DNA of 39,920 nt from a virus, in the IMG/VR virus record IMGVR_UViG_3300048547_000321, positions 1 to 39,920 of that record. One strand, 5' to 3'. The position numbers were made by a program, and so were the translations under genes. Below the pieces are notes generated by a model. That model searched no databases, had not been told where the DNA came from, and saw only the letters and a list, made by a program, of their open reading frames with translations. Of the stretch, positions 31,876 through 39,184 are shown piece after piece (the first letter of the stretch is position 1; each line of letters opens with the position of its first letter).

Positions 31876-31908
31876 GTCTTTTTAAACTTTTTTTAAACTT
31901 TTTTTTAA

Positions 31909-33711
31909 CTAGCTCCAAAAACTAGTTGCAGACCTACCACCTCGAACCTTTTTAGGTTTAGGTGTAATGTCTTGATCTACATCTATTCTAGCGATGCCTA
32001 CGAACTTTGATAAAGCTCTAGCAAGTATTTCGCAGTCCCAAAGGTGATCACCTCTATTTCGCTTTACTTTCTTTACAACTTTGATATGACCCGACCTATC
32101 AGTTTCTTTAGTCCAGTATGTAGCAAAAAGTTGATCGTAGTAAACTTTCGGAGTATCGGTGAAAGTGTAGAAACCTGATATTTGAGCAGAACGCAGGCGA
32201 GCTAGTTCATCTTCATACAAACTTTTATTTACATGCAAGTATCTGATTTTCGATTTACCTGCTCTACCTTTATTATCACCAGTAAACGGATCTTTCATTT
32301 GCATTCTGTATGGCTGATCACCTTGTAATGTTTTCCAGCCTCTTGATCCGAACCATTTTGACCTACGCTTGTGAACCTCTTCATATATCTCAGCAGTTCG
32401 ATTACCTGCACAGTCGATAATTGCACATTGGCATGTATGTTGATCATACTTCCCATCCAACTCAGCGAAAGTCGCAACCTGACCGCAGTCGATTAGATAA
32501 CTATCGCCATCTCTATTGAAACCGCGAACTACAAACCAGAAAGATTCAGATTGAGTATCGGCAGAAAGTATTCTTACTTCACCTTTTAAATCACCCTGTT
32601 GATAATCTAATTCTAATTGATTAGCATCAGCCTGATCTTGATTTGCCCAATCTTCACGCCAAGGTTCAGCCAAGTTACCCTGAACGAACTTTTTTAGTCC
32701 ATGCGTAGAATGACAAACTTGAAGCCATGCAACCATAAGTGATGCAAATGTCATTGCAGGCGCATACATAGAATTAAGGTGATAACTGTGATGACCTCTA
32801 GGTGCATTAGGATTATCTGAGACCCATTCGCCATTCTTAATCATGTTAGGTTTATGTGCATCTAGTATTTTCCCATCGCACTCAGGGCATCTGTAATATG
32901 CTGATGATGTTACAAGTTCGAAATCGTATCCGTCTTCGAGTTTTGCATCTTCATTGAAGGCTACAGAATATCTTAGTTTGCCATCTTTATCAGTTTGCCT
33001 CCAAGTGAACTCTATTTTTTCATCGCAATGAGGGCAGGGCATTTTGTATTTACGTTGATCGCCATAAAGATATTCCTCCCATATGCCACCCTGTTCATCT
33101 TTAGGTGTAGAAGTTTGTATTATCTTGTATTGTCTGCGACCCTTAATACGTTCAAGAGCAGCTAGTCTTATGTCAGGGTCAATCTCATCAATTTCATCAA
33201 GCACAAGGTAAGCAACAGGCGCAGACTTAACATTATTCTCCGACCCTGCACCTGCGAAAGTTAGTGTGCATGACAGGAATTCTTGACGCATATTAGTTAT
33301 CTTTTCTGAATCTACCCTGCCAGTAGCGATGCTTAATGGGCATTGCTCCTTAAGAGGTTTGCAGTCATCAATGAAAGGTAGCCATCTACCCTTTGAAAAC
33401 TGTCTAGCGTTTTCAGCTGAAGGCATGATCCATAGAGTATCCTTAGGGAACTCACTTAAAAGATATGCTATGCCTGCATACATAGTCGTAGTCTTACTAG
33501 ACTGAGAACCCCAGCAAAGAGTTACTTTGTTTACATAAGGGTCAATCAAATCTTCAAGAGGTTGCTTAGCATAGGGAAATATGCGCAAGGAACCAGGAAG
33601 TTCAGATATATTATCGCGAAGAGTGCAGTTATTGAATGCCCAATCGACTGGAGACTGTAGTTTTCTACGCGAGTATAGTTTTGATATTTTGTTATCTAAC
33701 AATGAAGCCAT
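31909..33711 (-). CDS. Terminase large subunit, lambda gpA family (600 aa)
   Basis: This 600-aa protein is the packaging motor and end-cutting nuclease. Walker A WGSQSSKTT (67-75) and Walker B LVLDEIDE (169-176) mark the ATPase. CPHC (near 226) and CPEC (near 273) form the zinc motif typical of gpA-type terminases. The nuclease domain has CAIIDCAGNRTAEIYE (near 430) and a C-terminal DHLWDCEILARA motif. gpA-type terminases usually cut at cos sites. Its start overlaps the 255-aa gene by 20 bases. Confidence 0.9.
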   Translation of the reverse strand: MASLLDNKISKLYSRRKLQSPVDWAFNNCTLRDNISELPGSLRIFPYAKQPLEDLIDPYVNKVTLCWGSQSSKTTTMYAGIAYLLSEFPKDTLWIMPSAENARQFSKGRWLPFIDDCKPLKEQCPLSIATGRVDSEKITNMRQEFLSCTLTFAGAGSENNVKSAPVAYLVLDEIDEIDPDIRLAALERIKGRRQYKIIQTSTPKDEQGGIWEEYLYGDQRKYKMPCPHCDEKIEFTWRQTDKDGKLRYSVAFNEDAKLEDGYDFELVTSSAYYRCPECDGKILDAHKPNMIKNGEWVSDNPNAPRGHHSYHLNSMYAPAMTFASLMVAWLQVCHSTHGLKKFVQGNLAEPWREDWANQDQADANQLELDYQQGDLKGEVRILSADTQSESFWFVVRGFNRDGDSYLIDCGQVATFAELDGKYDQHTCQCAIIDCAGNRTAEIYEEVHKRRSKWFGSRGWKTLQGDQPYRMQMKDPFTGDNKGRAGKSKIRYLHVNKSLYEDELARLRSAQISGFYTFTDTPKVYYDQLFATYWTKETDRSGHIKVVKKVKRNRGDHLWDCEILARALSKFVGIARIDVDQDITPKPKKVRGGRSATSFWS

Positions 33712-34459
33712 TGCGTTTAGCGAATTTTTTTGCAGTTGATTTCAGGCTCTTACGAGCAGCTATTTCGAAACCTTTTACTTGAGAATTGAATGCTTTCCTA
33801 AAACTGTCTAGACCTTTTGCATTGGGATTTAACGCAGCTATAGATTTACTTTTTAGTATAATTGTATAATTACCTTCACCCATATTAGTTGCTTTAGCTC
33901 CTATAGCCCTCATGTGTGACAATGGGAGTTTTACTTTTAATGCAGCAGCTAGACCTTTAGCTTTTAATAAAGGTATTCTTAGCTTTCTGAGCATGTATAT
34001 GAAAGTAGCTTGACCAGATGCTATATTCTTTTTCTTTTTTGTTAGCATTGATTTCCTTTTTTTCCTCATCTCAGACAATGCTTTATTTATAGCACTAGTT
34101 TGTTTTTTGCTAAATGTTTTATTATTAGGACCCTTATTACTTGTATTGTTTAATGAATATTTATTTCTAATTTTTATCCATTTGTTATTACTAATAGTTG
34201 CACTCTTTACAACCAATGATCCATCTTTAGCTTTTCTGACTTTAGTTTTATTGCTAGATGTAAAAATTCTAGAAAGCGAACGATCAACATCTTCTACTAT
34301 TTTTTTGTAATTAGCTTTGCCAGTTTCTCTAGCAGCATTTTGCAGGACATCTCTAGCATAGCTATCGGTAGCTTCTTTTGCAGTTACTTTTACCTGCTGA
34401 CGTAGCTTGCCAATCATATTATTGAAACCTTTATCATTTAGTTTTACTAGCTTTGCCAT
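33692..34459 (-). CDS. Basic protein between terminase genes (255 aa)
   Basis: I do not recognise this 255-aa protein. It is very basic, with a central Lys-rich stretch (MRKKRKSMLTKKKKNI) and a helical C-terminus ending in FAKRNGFIVR. It has no enzyme motif and no membrane segment. Possible roles are DNA-associated packaging factor or minor virion protein. It overlaps the terL start by 20 bases and lies 24 bases after the DUF6378-like gene. Confidence 0.6.
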   Translation of the reverse strand: MAKLVKLNDKGFNNMIGKLRQQVKVTAKEATDSYARDVLQNAARETGKANYKKIVEDVDRSLSRIFTSSNKTKVRKAKDGSLVVKSATISNNKWIKIRNKYSLNNTSNKGPNNKTFSKKQTSAINKALSEMRKKRKSMLTKKKKNIASGQATFIYMLRKLRIPLLKAKGLAAALKVKLPLSHMRAIGAKATNMGEGNYTIILKSKSIAALNPNAKGLDSFRKAFNSQVKGFEIAARKSLKSTAKKFAKRNGFIVR

Positions 34460-34483
34460 AAAAATAAGTGAAATGTCAATGAA

Positions 34484-34771
34484 CTACACCTCATCAATTT
34501 TTCCACCGCATTGAGAATAACCTGCGATGTCTACCCAATTATCTCTTTTAGGCTTATGAACATTTCTAGCTATCTTCATTAGTATCATCATGTGAGCTAC
34601 ATCTCTAGCTGAAATTGATATATCAACTCCATTATTAGTTTTAAAATACCACTCCCAAGAAGCACCTATTTCTGATAAGTTTTTTTTAGGACTTCCATAA
34701 TCCTGTTGACGATCAGCACCCTGTATTCGCTGAGCCTCCTGACAAATAGATTCATTTTTATTTTTTTTCAT
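34484..34771 (-). CDS. DUF6378-like phage protein (95 aa)
   Basis: This 95-aa protein contains the pattern EAQRIQGADRQQDYGSP (near 12-28) and RDVAHMMILMKIARNVHKPKRDNWVDIAGY (56-85), which I associate with DUF6378 and related all-alpha phage proteins. MazG-like nucleotide hydrolases have a similar helical build, but their catalytic acidic cluster is not evident. The ATG begins four bases after the 3' end of the mini tmRNA-like element, so processing of that RNA would affect this gene's leader. Confidence 0.65.
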   Translation of the reverse strand: MKKNKNESICQEAQRIQGADRQQDYGSPKKNLSEIGASWEWYFKTNNGVDISISARDVAHMMILMKIARNVHKPKRDNWVDIAGYSQCGGKIDEV

Positions 34772-34775
34772 GATG

Positions 34776-34839
34776 TGGAGATGTGGGGAATTGAACCCCA
34801 GTCCTAGACAGAAGTCAAGTCGATCACCATTGCATCCCC
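34776..34839 (-). ncRNA. tmRNA-like mini RNA: alanine-type tRNA-like domain without mRNA domain
   Basis: On the minus strand GGGGATG (34839-34833) pairs with CATCTCC (34783-34777) as a seven-base acceptor stem with G3-U70 and discriminator A73, the main alanyl-tRNA synthetase identity. The T arm is TGGGG, TTCAATT, CCCCA (34800-34784). The 5' linker CAATGGTGATCGAC matches the tmRNA pattern (GG, then UUCGAC) in length and sequence, and GGAC precedes the T arm as in tmRNA. In place of the anticodon arm is a small hairpin CTTGA/TCTAG with loop CTTCTG. There is no reading frame tag and no pseudoknot. The 3' CCA is not encoded (CAT follows). A degenerate tRNA or attachment-site fragment is possible. 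Confidence 0.6.
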
Positions 34840-34847
34840 AAATTAAA

Positions 34848-34919
34848 TCTCCGATGGGTGGATAAAAGGGATATACTAAAACCCACCTACATCTTAACAG
34901 AAGGACTACCCATCGGAGA
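34848..34919 (-). other. 12-bp perfect hairpin spanning the terS stop codon, upstream of the mini RNA
   Basis: TCTCCGATGGGT (terS end, 34919-34908) and ACCCATCGGAGA (34859-34848) are exact reverse complements around a 48-base loop. An alternative inner stem GATG/GGTGG with CCACC/CATC uses part of the same 3' arm, so two conformations can compete. The loop holds TTATCCAC, an 8-of-9 match to a DnaA box. The whole lies between terS and the tmRNA-like element, with the 3' arm eight bases from it. Confidence 0.6.
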
Positions 34920-35538
34920 AAATCTTTTCAATCTCAGAAAAGACTCTATCGTCAAGTCCATTGCGAATAGCAAGTTCAGCTATCTGCGGATTCTCAGGAT
35001 TTGCCATTGTGGCGATTTCTCTAGGTAGTCCATCTAGAAGTCTGCGTAGAGGTGTAAGTAGCTTAATAACTTTCTCAGCAGCCTCCGATTCGGGTATAAG
35101 TGACTCTGCCTTCATCTTTAGTTCCAATTCCCTGAGGGATGCCACAGCAGCTTCTTTCCTGCCCTGCTCTTCAGTTAGTTTTTTACGCAAGTCATCCATA
35201 CTTGCACTTGAACCATGTTTGGATTTACGATTCTTTTGAAGCAGGCGAATGTAGTTTTTTATAGATTGCCAAGATTTGTATCTGCCATTGGATACTTTTA
35301 ATATTACCTGATCTTTAGCTAGATTTGCGATTTGTTGAGCCGTGACTCCAAATAGATCAACTAGCTCAGAAGTTTTAATTATTGAATCATCACCTAATCT
35401 GTCAGGAGAAACATCCTGACTTTGTGATTCTAAAAAAGAAGATTCTTGAGCTGTTAGCGATTTTCCATCTTTAACCTTAGCTACAATGTTAGAGAGTAGC
35501 TTCTTATTTACATTATCGAGTAGGGATTGATCTATCAT
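34906..35538 (-). CDS. Terminase small subunit, Nu1-like (210 aa)
   Basis: This 210-aa protein has an N-terminal helical region, then a winged HTH near 54-85 (TSELVDLFGVTAQQIANLAKD followed by a short strand and YKSW), as in lambda Nu1-type proteins. The rest is coiled-coil (DDLRKKLTEEQGRKEAAVASL) and a C-terminal helical domain. It would recognise the cos region and load the gpA-type large subunit. The stop codon is part of a strong hairpin. It overlaps the glycosyltransferase gene by four bases. Confidence 0.75.
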   Translation of the reverse strand: MIDQSLLDNVNKKLLSNIVAKVKDGKSLTAQESSFLESQSQDVSPDRLGDDSIIKTSELVDLFGVTAQQIANLAKDQVILKVSNGRYKSWQSIKNYIRLLQKNRKSKHGSSASMDDLRKKLTEEQGRKEAAVASLRELELKMKAESLIPESEAAEKVIKLLTPLRRLLDGLPREIATMANPENPQIAELAIRNGLDDRVFSEIEKIFSDG

Positions 35539-36353
35539 TTATGACTATTGCGTAGAGCCTTAGCTAACGCACTTTTTCTTTTAGCTCTAGGTGATTGATC
35601 ATTTAGTCTTAATTCAGCATGACCAGTAGTTTTACGAATATACATCTTACAATACTGAGGAAACATACTAGCTATTTTTTTAATTGAGTCATGTATGTAT
35701 TTCTCAGTCCTAACCTCTTGAAGTCCACCAGCCTCATGATAGTAAACAGTTTTAGCTGTTATATCATCAAGCCTGATGACAACTTTATTCTTATGATATT
35801 GTCTGAGGCAATATTCATAATCTTCACCATGATTTGTTTCACGTGCTAAAAAATTATCATGCTCTACGACTACGCCAAACATGCATCCAACTATATAGGA
35901 AAGTTTAGTGTATGTCCTATGCTTCATAAAAAAAGGATTTGAAGCAGCATATATTCCAAAGAGTTTCGCTCTATGTTTATAACAGGCTTTGAAACCACGA
36001 AGTATAACATCCTGCTCTAAATCGGAAACAGTAATCAACTTGTCATCTGATTTAGTAAGCACCTGTTCAATGTCATCGTCAAACATCATCAGGTTAGTTC
36101 CTTCAGGATAGTAACGCTCAATGAAATTACGTTGAAGTCCAAGCGTAGCTACACCTTTTACTATTTCTATATCTTTAGCGTATTCGTTAGTCGAAAGAGC
36201 AGTTTTATATTTATCGTATTCGTCAGAATCTTCATCATTAACGAATATCTTGATAAGGCTAGGGTCAATGCCATGACCTTCAAGAAATTTAAGAGTCTTA
36301 GACTGAATGGTATCGTGACGTTTGTAACTAGGTATTACAATTTTATATTTCAT
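35535..36353 (-). CDS. TAGT/GREB1-like glycosyltransferase of DNA base modification (272 aa)
   Basis: This 272-aa GT-A-like protein begins KIVIPSYKRHDTI, then has IFVNDEDSDEYDKY and a triple Asp in MMFDDDIEQ (92-94). A HGEDYEYCLRQY motif lies near 174-185. These match the TET/JBP-associated glycosyltransferases from which the vertebrate GREB1 domain derives (family known from comparative analysis by Iyer and co-workers). Such enzymes are predicted to put sugar on hydroxymethylated bases. Its position next to the dioxygenase in the same operon supports that role here. Confidence 0.7.
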   Translation of the reverse strand: MKYKIVIPSYKRHDTIQSKTLKFLEGHGIDPSLIKIFVNDEDSDEYDKYKTALSTNEYAKDIEIVKGVATLGLQRNFIERYYPEGTNLMMFDDDIEQVLTKSDDKLITVSDLEQDVILRGFKACYKHRAKLFGIYAASNPFFMKHRTYTKLSYIVGCMFGVVVEHDNFLARETNHGEDYEYCLRQYHKNKVVIRLDDITAKTVYYHEAGGLQEVRTEKYIHDSIKKIASMFPQYCKMYIRKTTGHAELRLNDQSPRAKRKSALAKALRNSHK

Positions 36354-37033
36354 TTTAGATTTTTATTTGTATGATTAAGCCAAGTGCCAGCCTTGAAACA
36401 TTCCACGTAATAATCATTTCTGTCTATTTCTTTCCATGCTTCATTTTTCCACTTAGTCCAAACAACATGATCAGGAATTGTATCTGGTATGTATTTTTTT
36501 AAACATCGAGCCAAGAATTTAGGACCAGTAGTTTGTAAAACAAATCTAGCCTTCCAAACATCATATATTTCCATTGATGCTTTTCTTTCATAGTTATATA
36601 CACAATCTCGCATGGTTAGTTCCCAAAACTTGTATCCCTTAGTGCTACCTATGAAATCATTAACAACAGATTCAGTAGTGTTAGGATTGAGATGTTTTAT
36701 ATTGTGAAGTAAAATTCTATGGCGAGTTAGAGGATTGAAACTTTTTATGCAATGCATATCTAAGTCCATGTAAAAGCCACCCTCATGATGTAATATGCAG
36801 AACCTTATGAAATCTATTTTCTGTATATCGTATCTAAAGTTATGATAGAACTTGTCGTATTGAGGGTAATGATTTTTTACAAGTGATGAACATTCATCTT
36901 CAGTCCATAACTTATGTTCGAAATCAGGATTAACCTTTTTTGCTATTTTTATGCTGTTACTGAATAATTCAATTTTACTTACATCTTTATTTTGCCAGTT
37001 GAAGTATATTTGATGTATTTTTTTAGGTATCAT
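36350..37033 (-). CDS. GT32-type glycosyltransferase with DXD motif (227 aa)
   Basis: This 227-aa protein has the GT32 (Gly_transf_sug, OCH1-like) pattern: IPKKIHQIYFNW (2-13), then HHEGGFYMDLDM (near 82-93), which carries the DLD nucleotide-sugar metal motif. It overlaps the dioxygenase gene and the TAGT-like gene by four bases each. With two different glycosyltransferases, the modification may be a disaccharide, or each could act on its own acceptor. The donor sugar is unknown. Confidence 0.75.
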   Translation of the reverse strand: MIPKKIHQIYFNWQNKDVSKIELFSNSIKIAKKVNPDFEHKLWTEDECSSLVKNHYPQYDKFYHNFRYDIQKIDFIRFCILHHEGGFYMDLDMHCIKSFNPLTRHRILLHNIKHLNPNTTESVVNDFIGSTKGYKFWELTMRDCVYNYERKASMEIYDVWKARFVLQTTGPKFLARCLKKYIPDTIPDHVVWTKWKNEAWKEIDRNDYYVECFKAGTWLNHTNKNLK

Positions 37034-37824
37034 TTTAGTTTATCTAGTTCAATTTGCCTAGCCCTGAGCAATTCATCATCTAAAGTTAAACATTTCCACA
37101 TACCTTTTAGGCTGTAATAAACGACTGAGAATCTGTAACCATCGTCTGAAGTAGGATTCATGGGACTAACTCCATGCATTATTTTTTGACCATCAAACAT
37201 GAACAGGGAGTTATGTTTTAATAGGAATCGAGCATTGATTTCAGGAACGCAAAGCCAACCACCCTCCATTTCCTCACGCAATACAAGCATACAGCTTAAA
37301 ACATCTTTGAAGTTACCTGCATCAAAGTGATATGATAGTGGATTGTTTTTATTTACAATGCCACTTGTGAAAAGTGAGTCAGGCATACGCCACTCATCTA
37401 CAACTTTGTCGAGCAGTTCCTTATGTTGATCGGCAGTATCAGGTGCAACTTTGAAATATCGTTTAGTTATTTCCGATGCTAGCCCTCTGAGCATAGCTTC
37501 AGCTTTAGGATTCTCACGAGCTAGGCTTGTCTGATTGCAAAAAGCACGTTGTCTACGCTCAAGTCTAGGTTGATATCCGAAAATTCTACTCGTAGTTACT
37601 AAACCTCCAGTCCTAGTAGTCTCAGAGTATTTCATTGTTTTGAGTTCATGAACCAAGTTATCAGTATCCATTCCGATCATGTCATAAACACAAACCAAAT
37701 TATCATTCTGATCGAATACCTTGCATGGCTCAGTTATTTCTAACAAACAGTCATCGGCAGATGCTCTACGTTTAACATATTTCTTATAGTTAATTTTTTT
37801 TCTATTAACTACCTGAATCTTCAT
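37030..37824 (-). CDS. TET/JBP-family 2-oxoglutarate/Fe(II) dioxygenase (264 aa)
   Basis: This 264-aa protein has the TET/JBP double-stranded beta-helix features. RTGGLVTTSRIFGYQPRL (71-88) and an LARENP segment (101-106) resemble phage TET/JBP proteins. The iron ligands are His166 and Asp168 in SYHFDAGN and His217 in HGVSP, and Arg231 in YRFSVVYYS would bind 2-oxoglutarate. It should hydroxylate the methyl group of thymine or of 5-methylcytosine in DNA. No DNA methyltransferase is present in the window, so a thymine substrate (JBP-like) is a reasonable guess. Four-base overlaps join it to the next genes. Confidence 0.75.
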   Translation of the reverse strand: MKIQVVNRKKINYKKYVKRRASADDCLLEITEPCKVFDQNDNLVCVYDMIGMDTDNLVHELKTMKYSETTRTGGLVTTSRIFGYQPRLERRQRAFCNQTSLARENPKAEAMLRGLASEITKRYFKVAPDTADQHKELLDKVVDEWRMPDSLFTSGIVNKNNPLSYHFDAGNFKDVLSCMLVLREEMEGGWLCVPEINARFLLKHNSLFMFDGQKIMHGVSPMNPTSDDGYRFSVVYYSLKGMWKCLTLDDELLRARQIELDKLK

Positions 37825-38434
37825 GATATGCTTTTAAAACTGAGTTATAAATTAGTTGAGAAGGGACTGTATCTTTATCATCGCAAATTTTAGTTATGAT
37901 ATTAGAGAAAACCTTATAATCATCCTCATCGTAAATTAGCTTAACAGTTTTGATTCCTGATTCATCCTCATCTATCTCAAACTCTACCTCACCGCCAAGA
38001 ACCATATCATCATGAAACTGACCTATGATTGCATCAAGCATAGCTTCATCGTATCCAGTATTGCCAACCTCACCGCCAAGTAAACTTATTCTCTCAATTA
38101 CATCGGCAAGAACTAAATCATCGATTTGAGACATTGCTGTTATTCTGTTATCAGCAATCATGTCAGCCATCTCATCAGTTAAGCTATCGTAATCTTGATA
38201 TTCGACTGGAACCTCATCCCATCTATTTGATTTTGCAGTTTCAAAAAGTAGTCTGCCTTTTACAATTGTAGCATTATCTCTAGAACTAACTACAATGCAG
38301 TTACGCCAACCATTTGCATTTATGATTTTAGTCAGCGTATCTATTTGAGATTTGCTATGTATGTATGGACTATGCTCATGAACCTTAAGTTCAGTCACCT
38401 TACGCAACTCAGTATGTGAACAATGTATTTTCAT
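37805..38434 (-). CDS. ParB-like protein 2, degenerate motif (209 aa)
   Basis: This 209-aa protein is a paralogue of the 205-aa protein upstream: both open MKIHC, then LRKVTELKVHEHSPYIHSK-type text and WRNCIVVSS against WRRPIVVSN. The canonical GHGRFQAA motif of ParB-like domains is replaced by VKGRLLFETA, while ADNRITA is kept. The usual ParB nuclease or CTP-binding site is thus altered. It probably aids targeting of the modification enzymes or lost activity. It overlaps the dioxygenase gene by 20 bases and the first paralogue by four. Confidence 0.65.
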   Translation of the reverse strand: MKIHCSHTELRKVTELKVHEHSPYIHSKSQIDTLTKIINANGWRNCIVVSSRDNATIVKGRLLFETAKSNRWDEVPVEYQDYDSLTDEMADMIADNRITAMSQIDDLVLADVIERISLLGGEVGNTGYDEAMLDAIIGQFHDDMVLGGEVEFEIDEDESGIKTVKLIYDEDDYKVFSNIITKICDDKDTVPSQLIYNSVLKAYHEDSGS

Positions 38435-39048
38435 GGGTGTAGGTTTTTAAGAATGGTTAAAATAGTCATACTAGGATTTTTGCAGTTGTAGATTTTTTGC
38501 AGACTTTCAATCATAGGAACGAGTTTGCTATGTTCCTCTAGTGTATAGTGAAGTATAAGAGATTTTTGACCTGCAGACTCCTTAGGATCAATATCAACTT
38601 CACGCTCAAGGACTAGATCGTTATTCTCAATTTCAATGCTATTGATTATTGATTCTACCTCACCCTCAGTATAGCCAGTTTCAAATTCATCTGTATCTAT
38701 TTTAGATAAGGCATCTTTTAGCTTATCCATATCTACGTCAATCAGTTCAGTAATTCGATTGTCTGCAACTAGGTCTTCAAGTTCAGCCTGCTCTGATTCG
38801 TATTCCTGTATATCGACTGGAACCGCTGCAAGATTGAGCAGCTGAGCAGCCTGAAATCTACCGTGACCTTTAATGATTACGTTTTTACCAGTTCGATTGC
38901 TGACTACGATAGGTCTACGCCAACCATGCTTTTTAATGATTTTTGCTAGTAGCTCAATTTGGCTATCAGGATGTGTATTGGGATTCTCAGGATGCTCCTG
39001 AATCTCACCAAGTTTTATTTCTTTTGAGTATGTGCAGTGTATTTTCAT
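38431..39048 (-). CDS. ParB-like protein 1 (205 aa)
   Basis: This 205-aa protein has the ParB/Srx-like N-terminal domain: HPENPNTHPDSQIELLAKII (near 18-37), WRRPIVVSNRTGKNVIIKGHGRFQAA (near 43-68) and LVADNRITEL (near 92-101). In phages such domains often sit with DNA-modifying enzymes and may bind or nick DNA. Here it is the first gene of the TET/JBP operon, starting after the gap with the cos-like sequence. The rest (100-205) is helical and acidic. No partition partner ParA exists here, so segregation is unlikely. Confidence 0.75.
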   Translation of the reverse strand: MKIHCTYSKEIKLGEIQEHPENPNTHPDSQIELLAKIIKKHGWRRPIVVSNRTGKNVIIKGHGRFQAAQLLNLAAVPVDIQEYESEQAELEDLVADNRITELIDVDMDKLKDALSKIDTDEFETGYTEGEVESIINSIEIENNDLVLEREVDIDPKESAGQKSLILHYTLEEHSKLVPMIESLQKIYNCKNPSMTILTILKNLHP

Positions 39049-39108
39049 TTTGTAAAATTAAAGTAGTAAACCTTTTTTGAAAAAATCGCGAAAAAACGCT
39101 GAGCTGTC

Positions 39109-39123
39109 GGGGCGACCTTGCGG
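39109..39123. other. Candidate cos site (lambda cosN-like)
   Basis: The plus strand carries GGGGCGACCTTGCGG. Its GCGACCTTGCGG part differs from lambda cosN (GCGACCTCGCGG) at one base of twelve. It lies in the only non-coding gap near the packaging genes (39049-39184), and the phage has a gpA/Nu1-type terminase, which in lambda cuts here. The flanks are A/T-rich (CGCGAAAAAACGC to the left, GATGATGTTTTTC to the right). The lambda comparison is from memory. A chance match in a GC island is possible. Confidence 0.5.
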
Positions 39124-39184
39124 ATGATGTTTTTCTAAGAGTACCTTTGCTATGGGGCTATATATAAGACTATTTGAACTATTA

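Noticed and set aside
34776-34839. Phage attachment site (attP) in an ssrA-like sequence
   Set aside because: ssrA genes are common integration targets, but no integrase, excisionase or repressor gene is visible, and both 5' and 3' tmRNA parts are present in compact, foldable form. An ancestral attP origin is not excluded.
34771-34850. An ordinary tRNA, for example tRNA-Arg (UCU), in the element after terS
   Set aside because: GGAGAT at 34851-34846 can pair with ATCTCC, but no proper D stem or anticodon stem follows: the best anticodon loop has a six-base loop or several mismatches. The tmRNA-like reading gives a full acceptor stem and conserved linkers.
37805-39048. Plasmid-type partition system (ParB)
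   Set aside because: No ParA, no parS-like palindromes noticed, and the genes belong to the modification operon, so phage ParB-like auxiliary proteins are the better reading.
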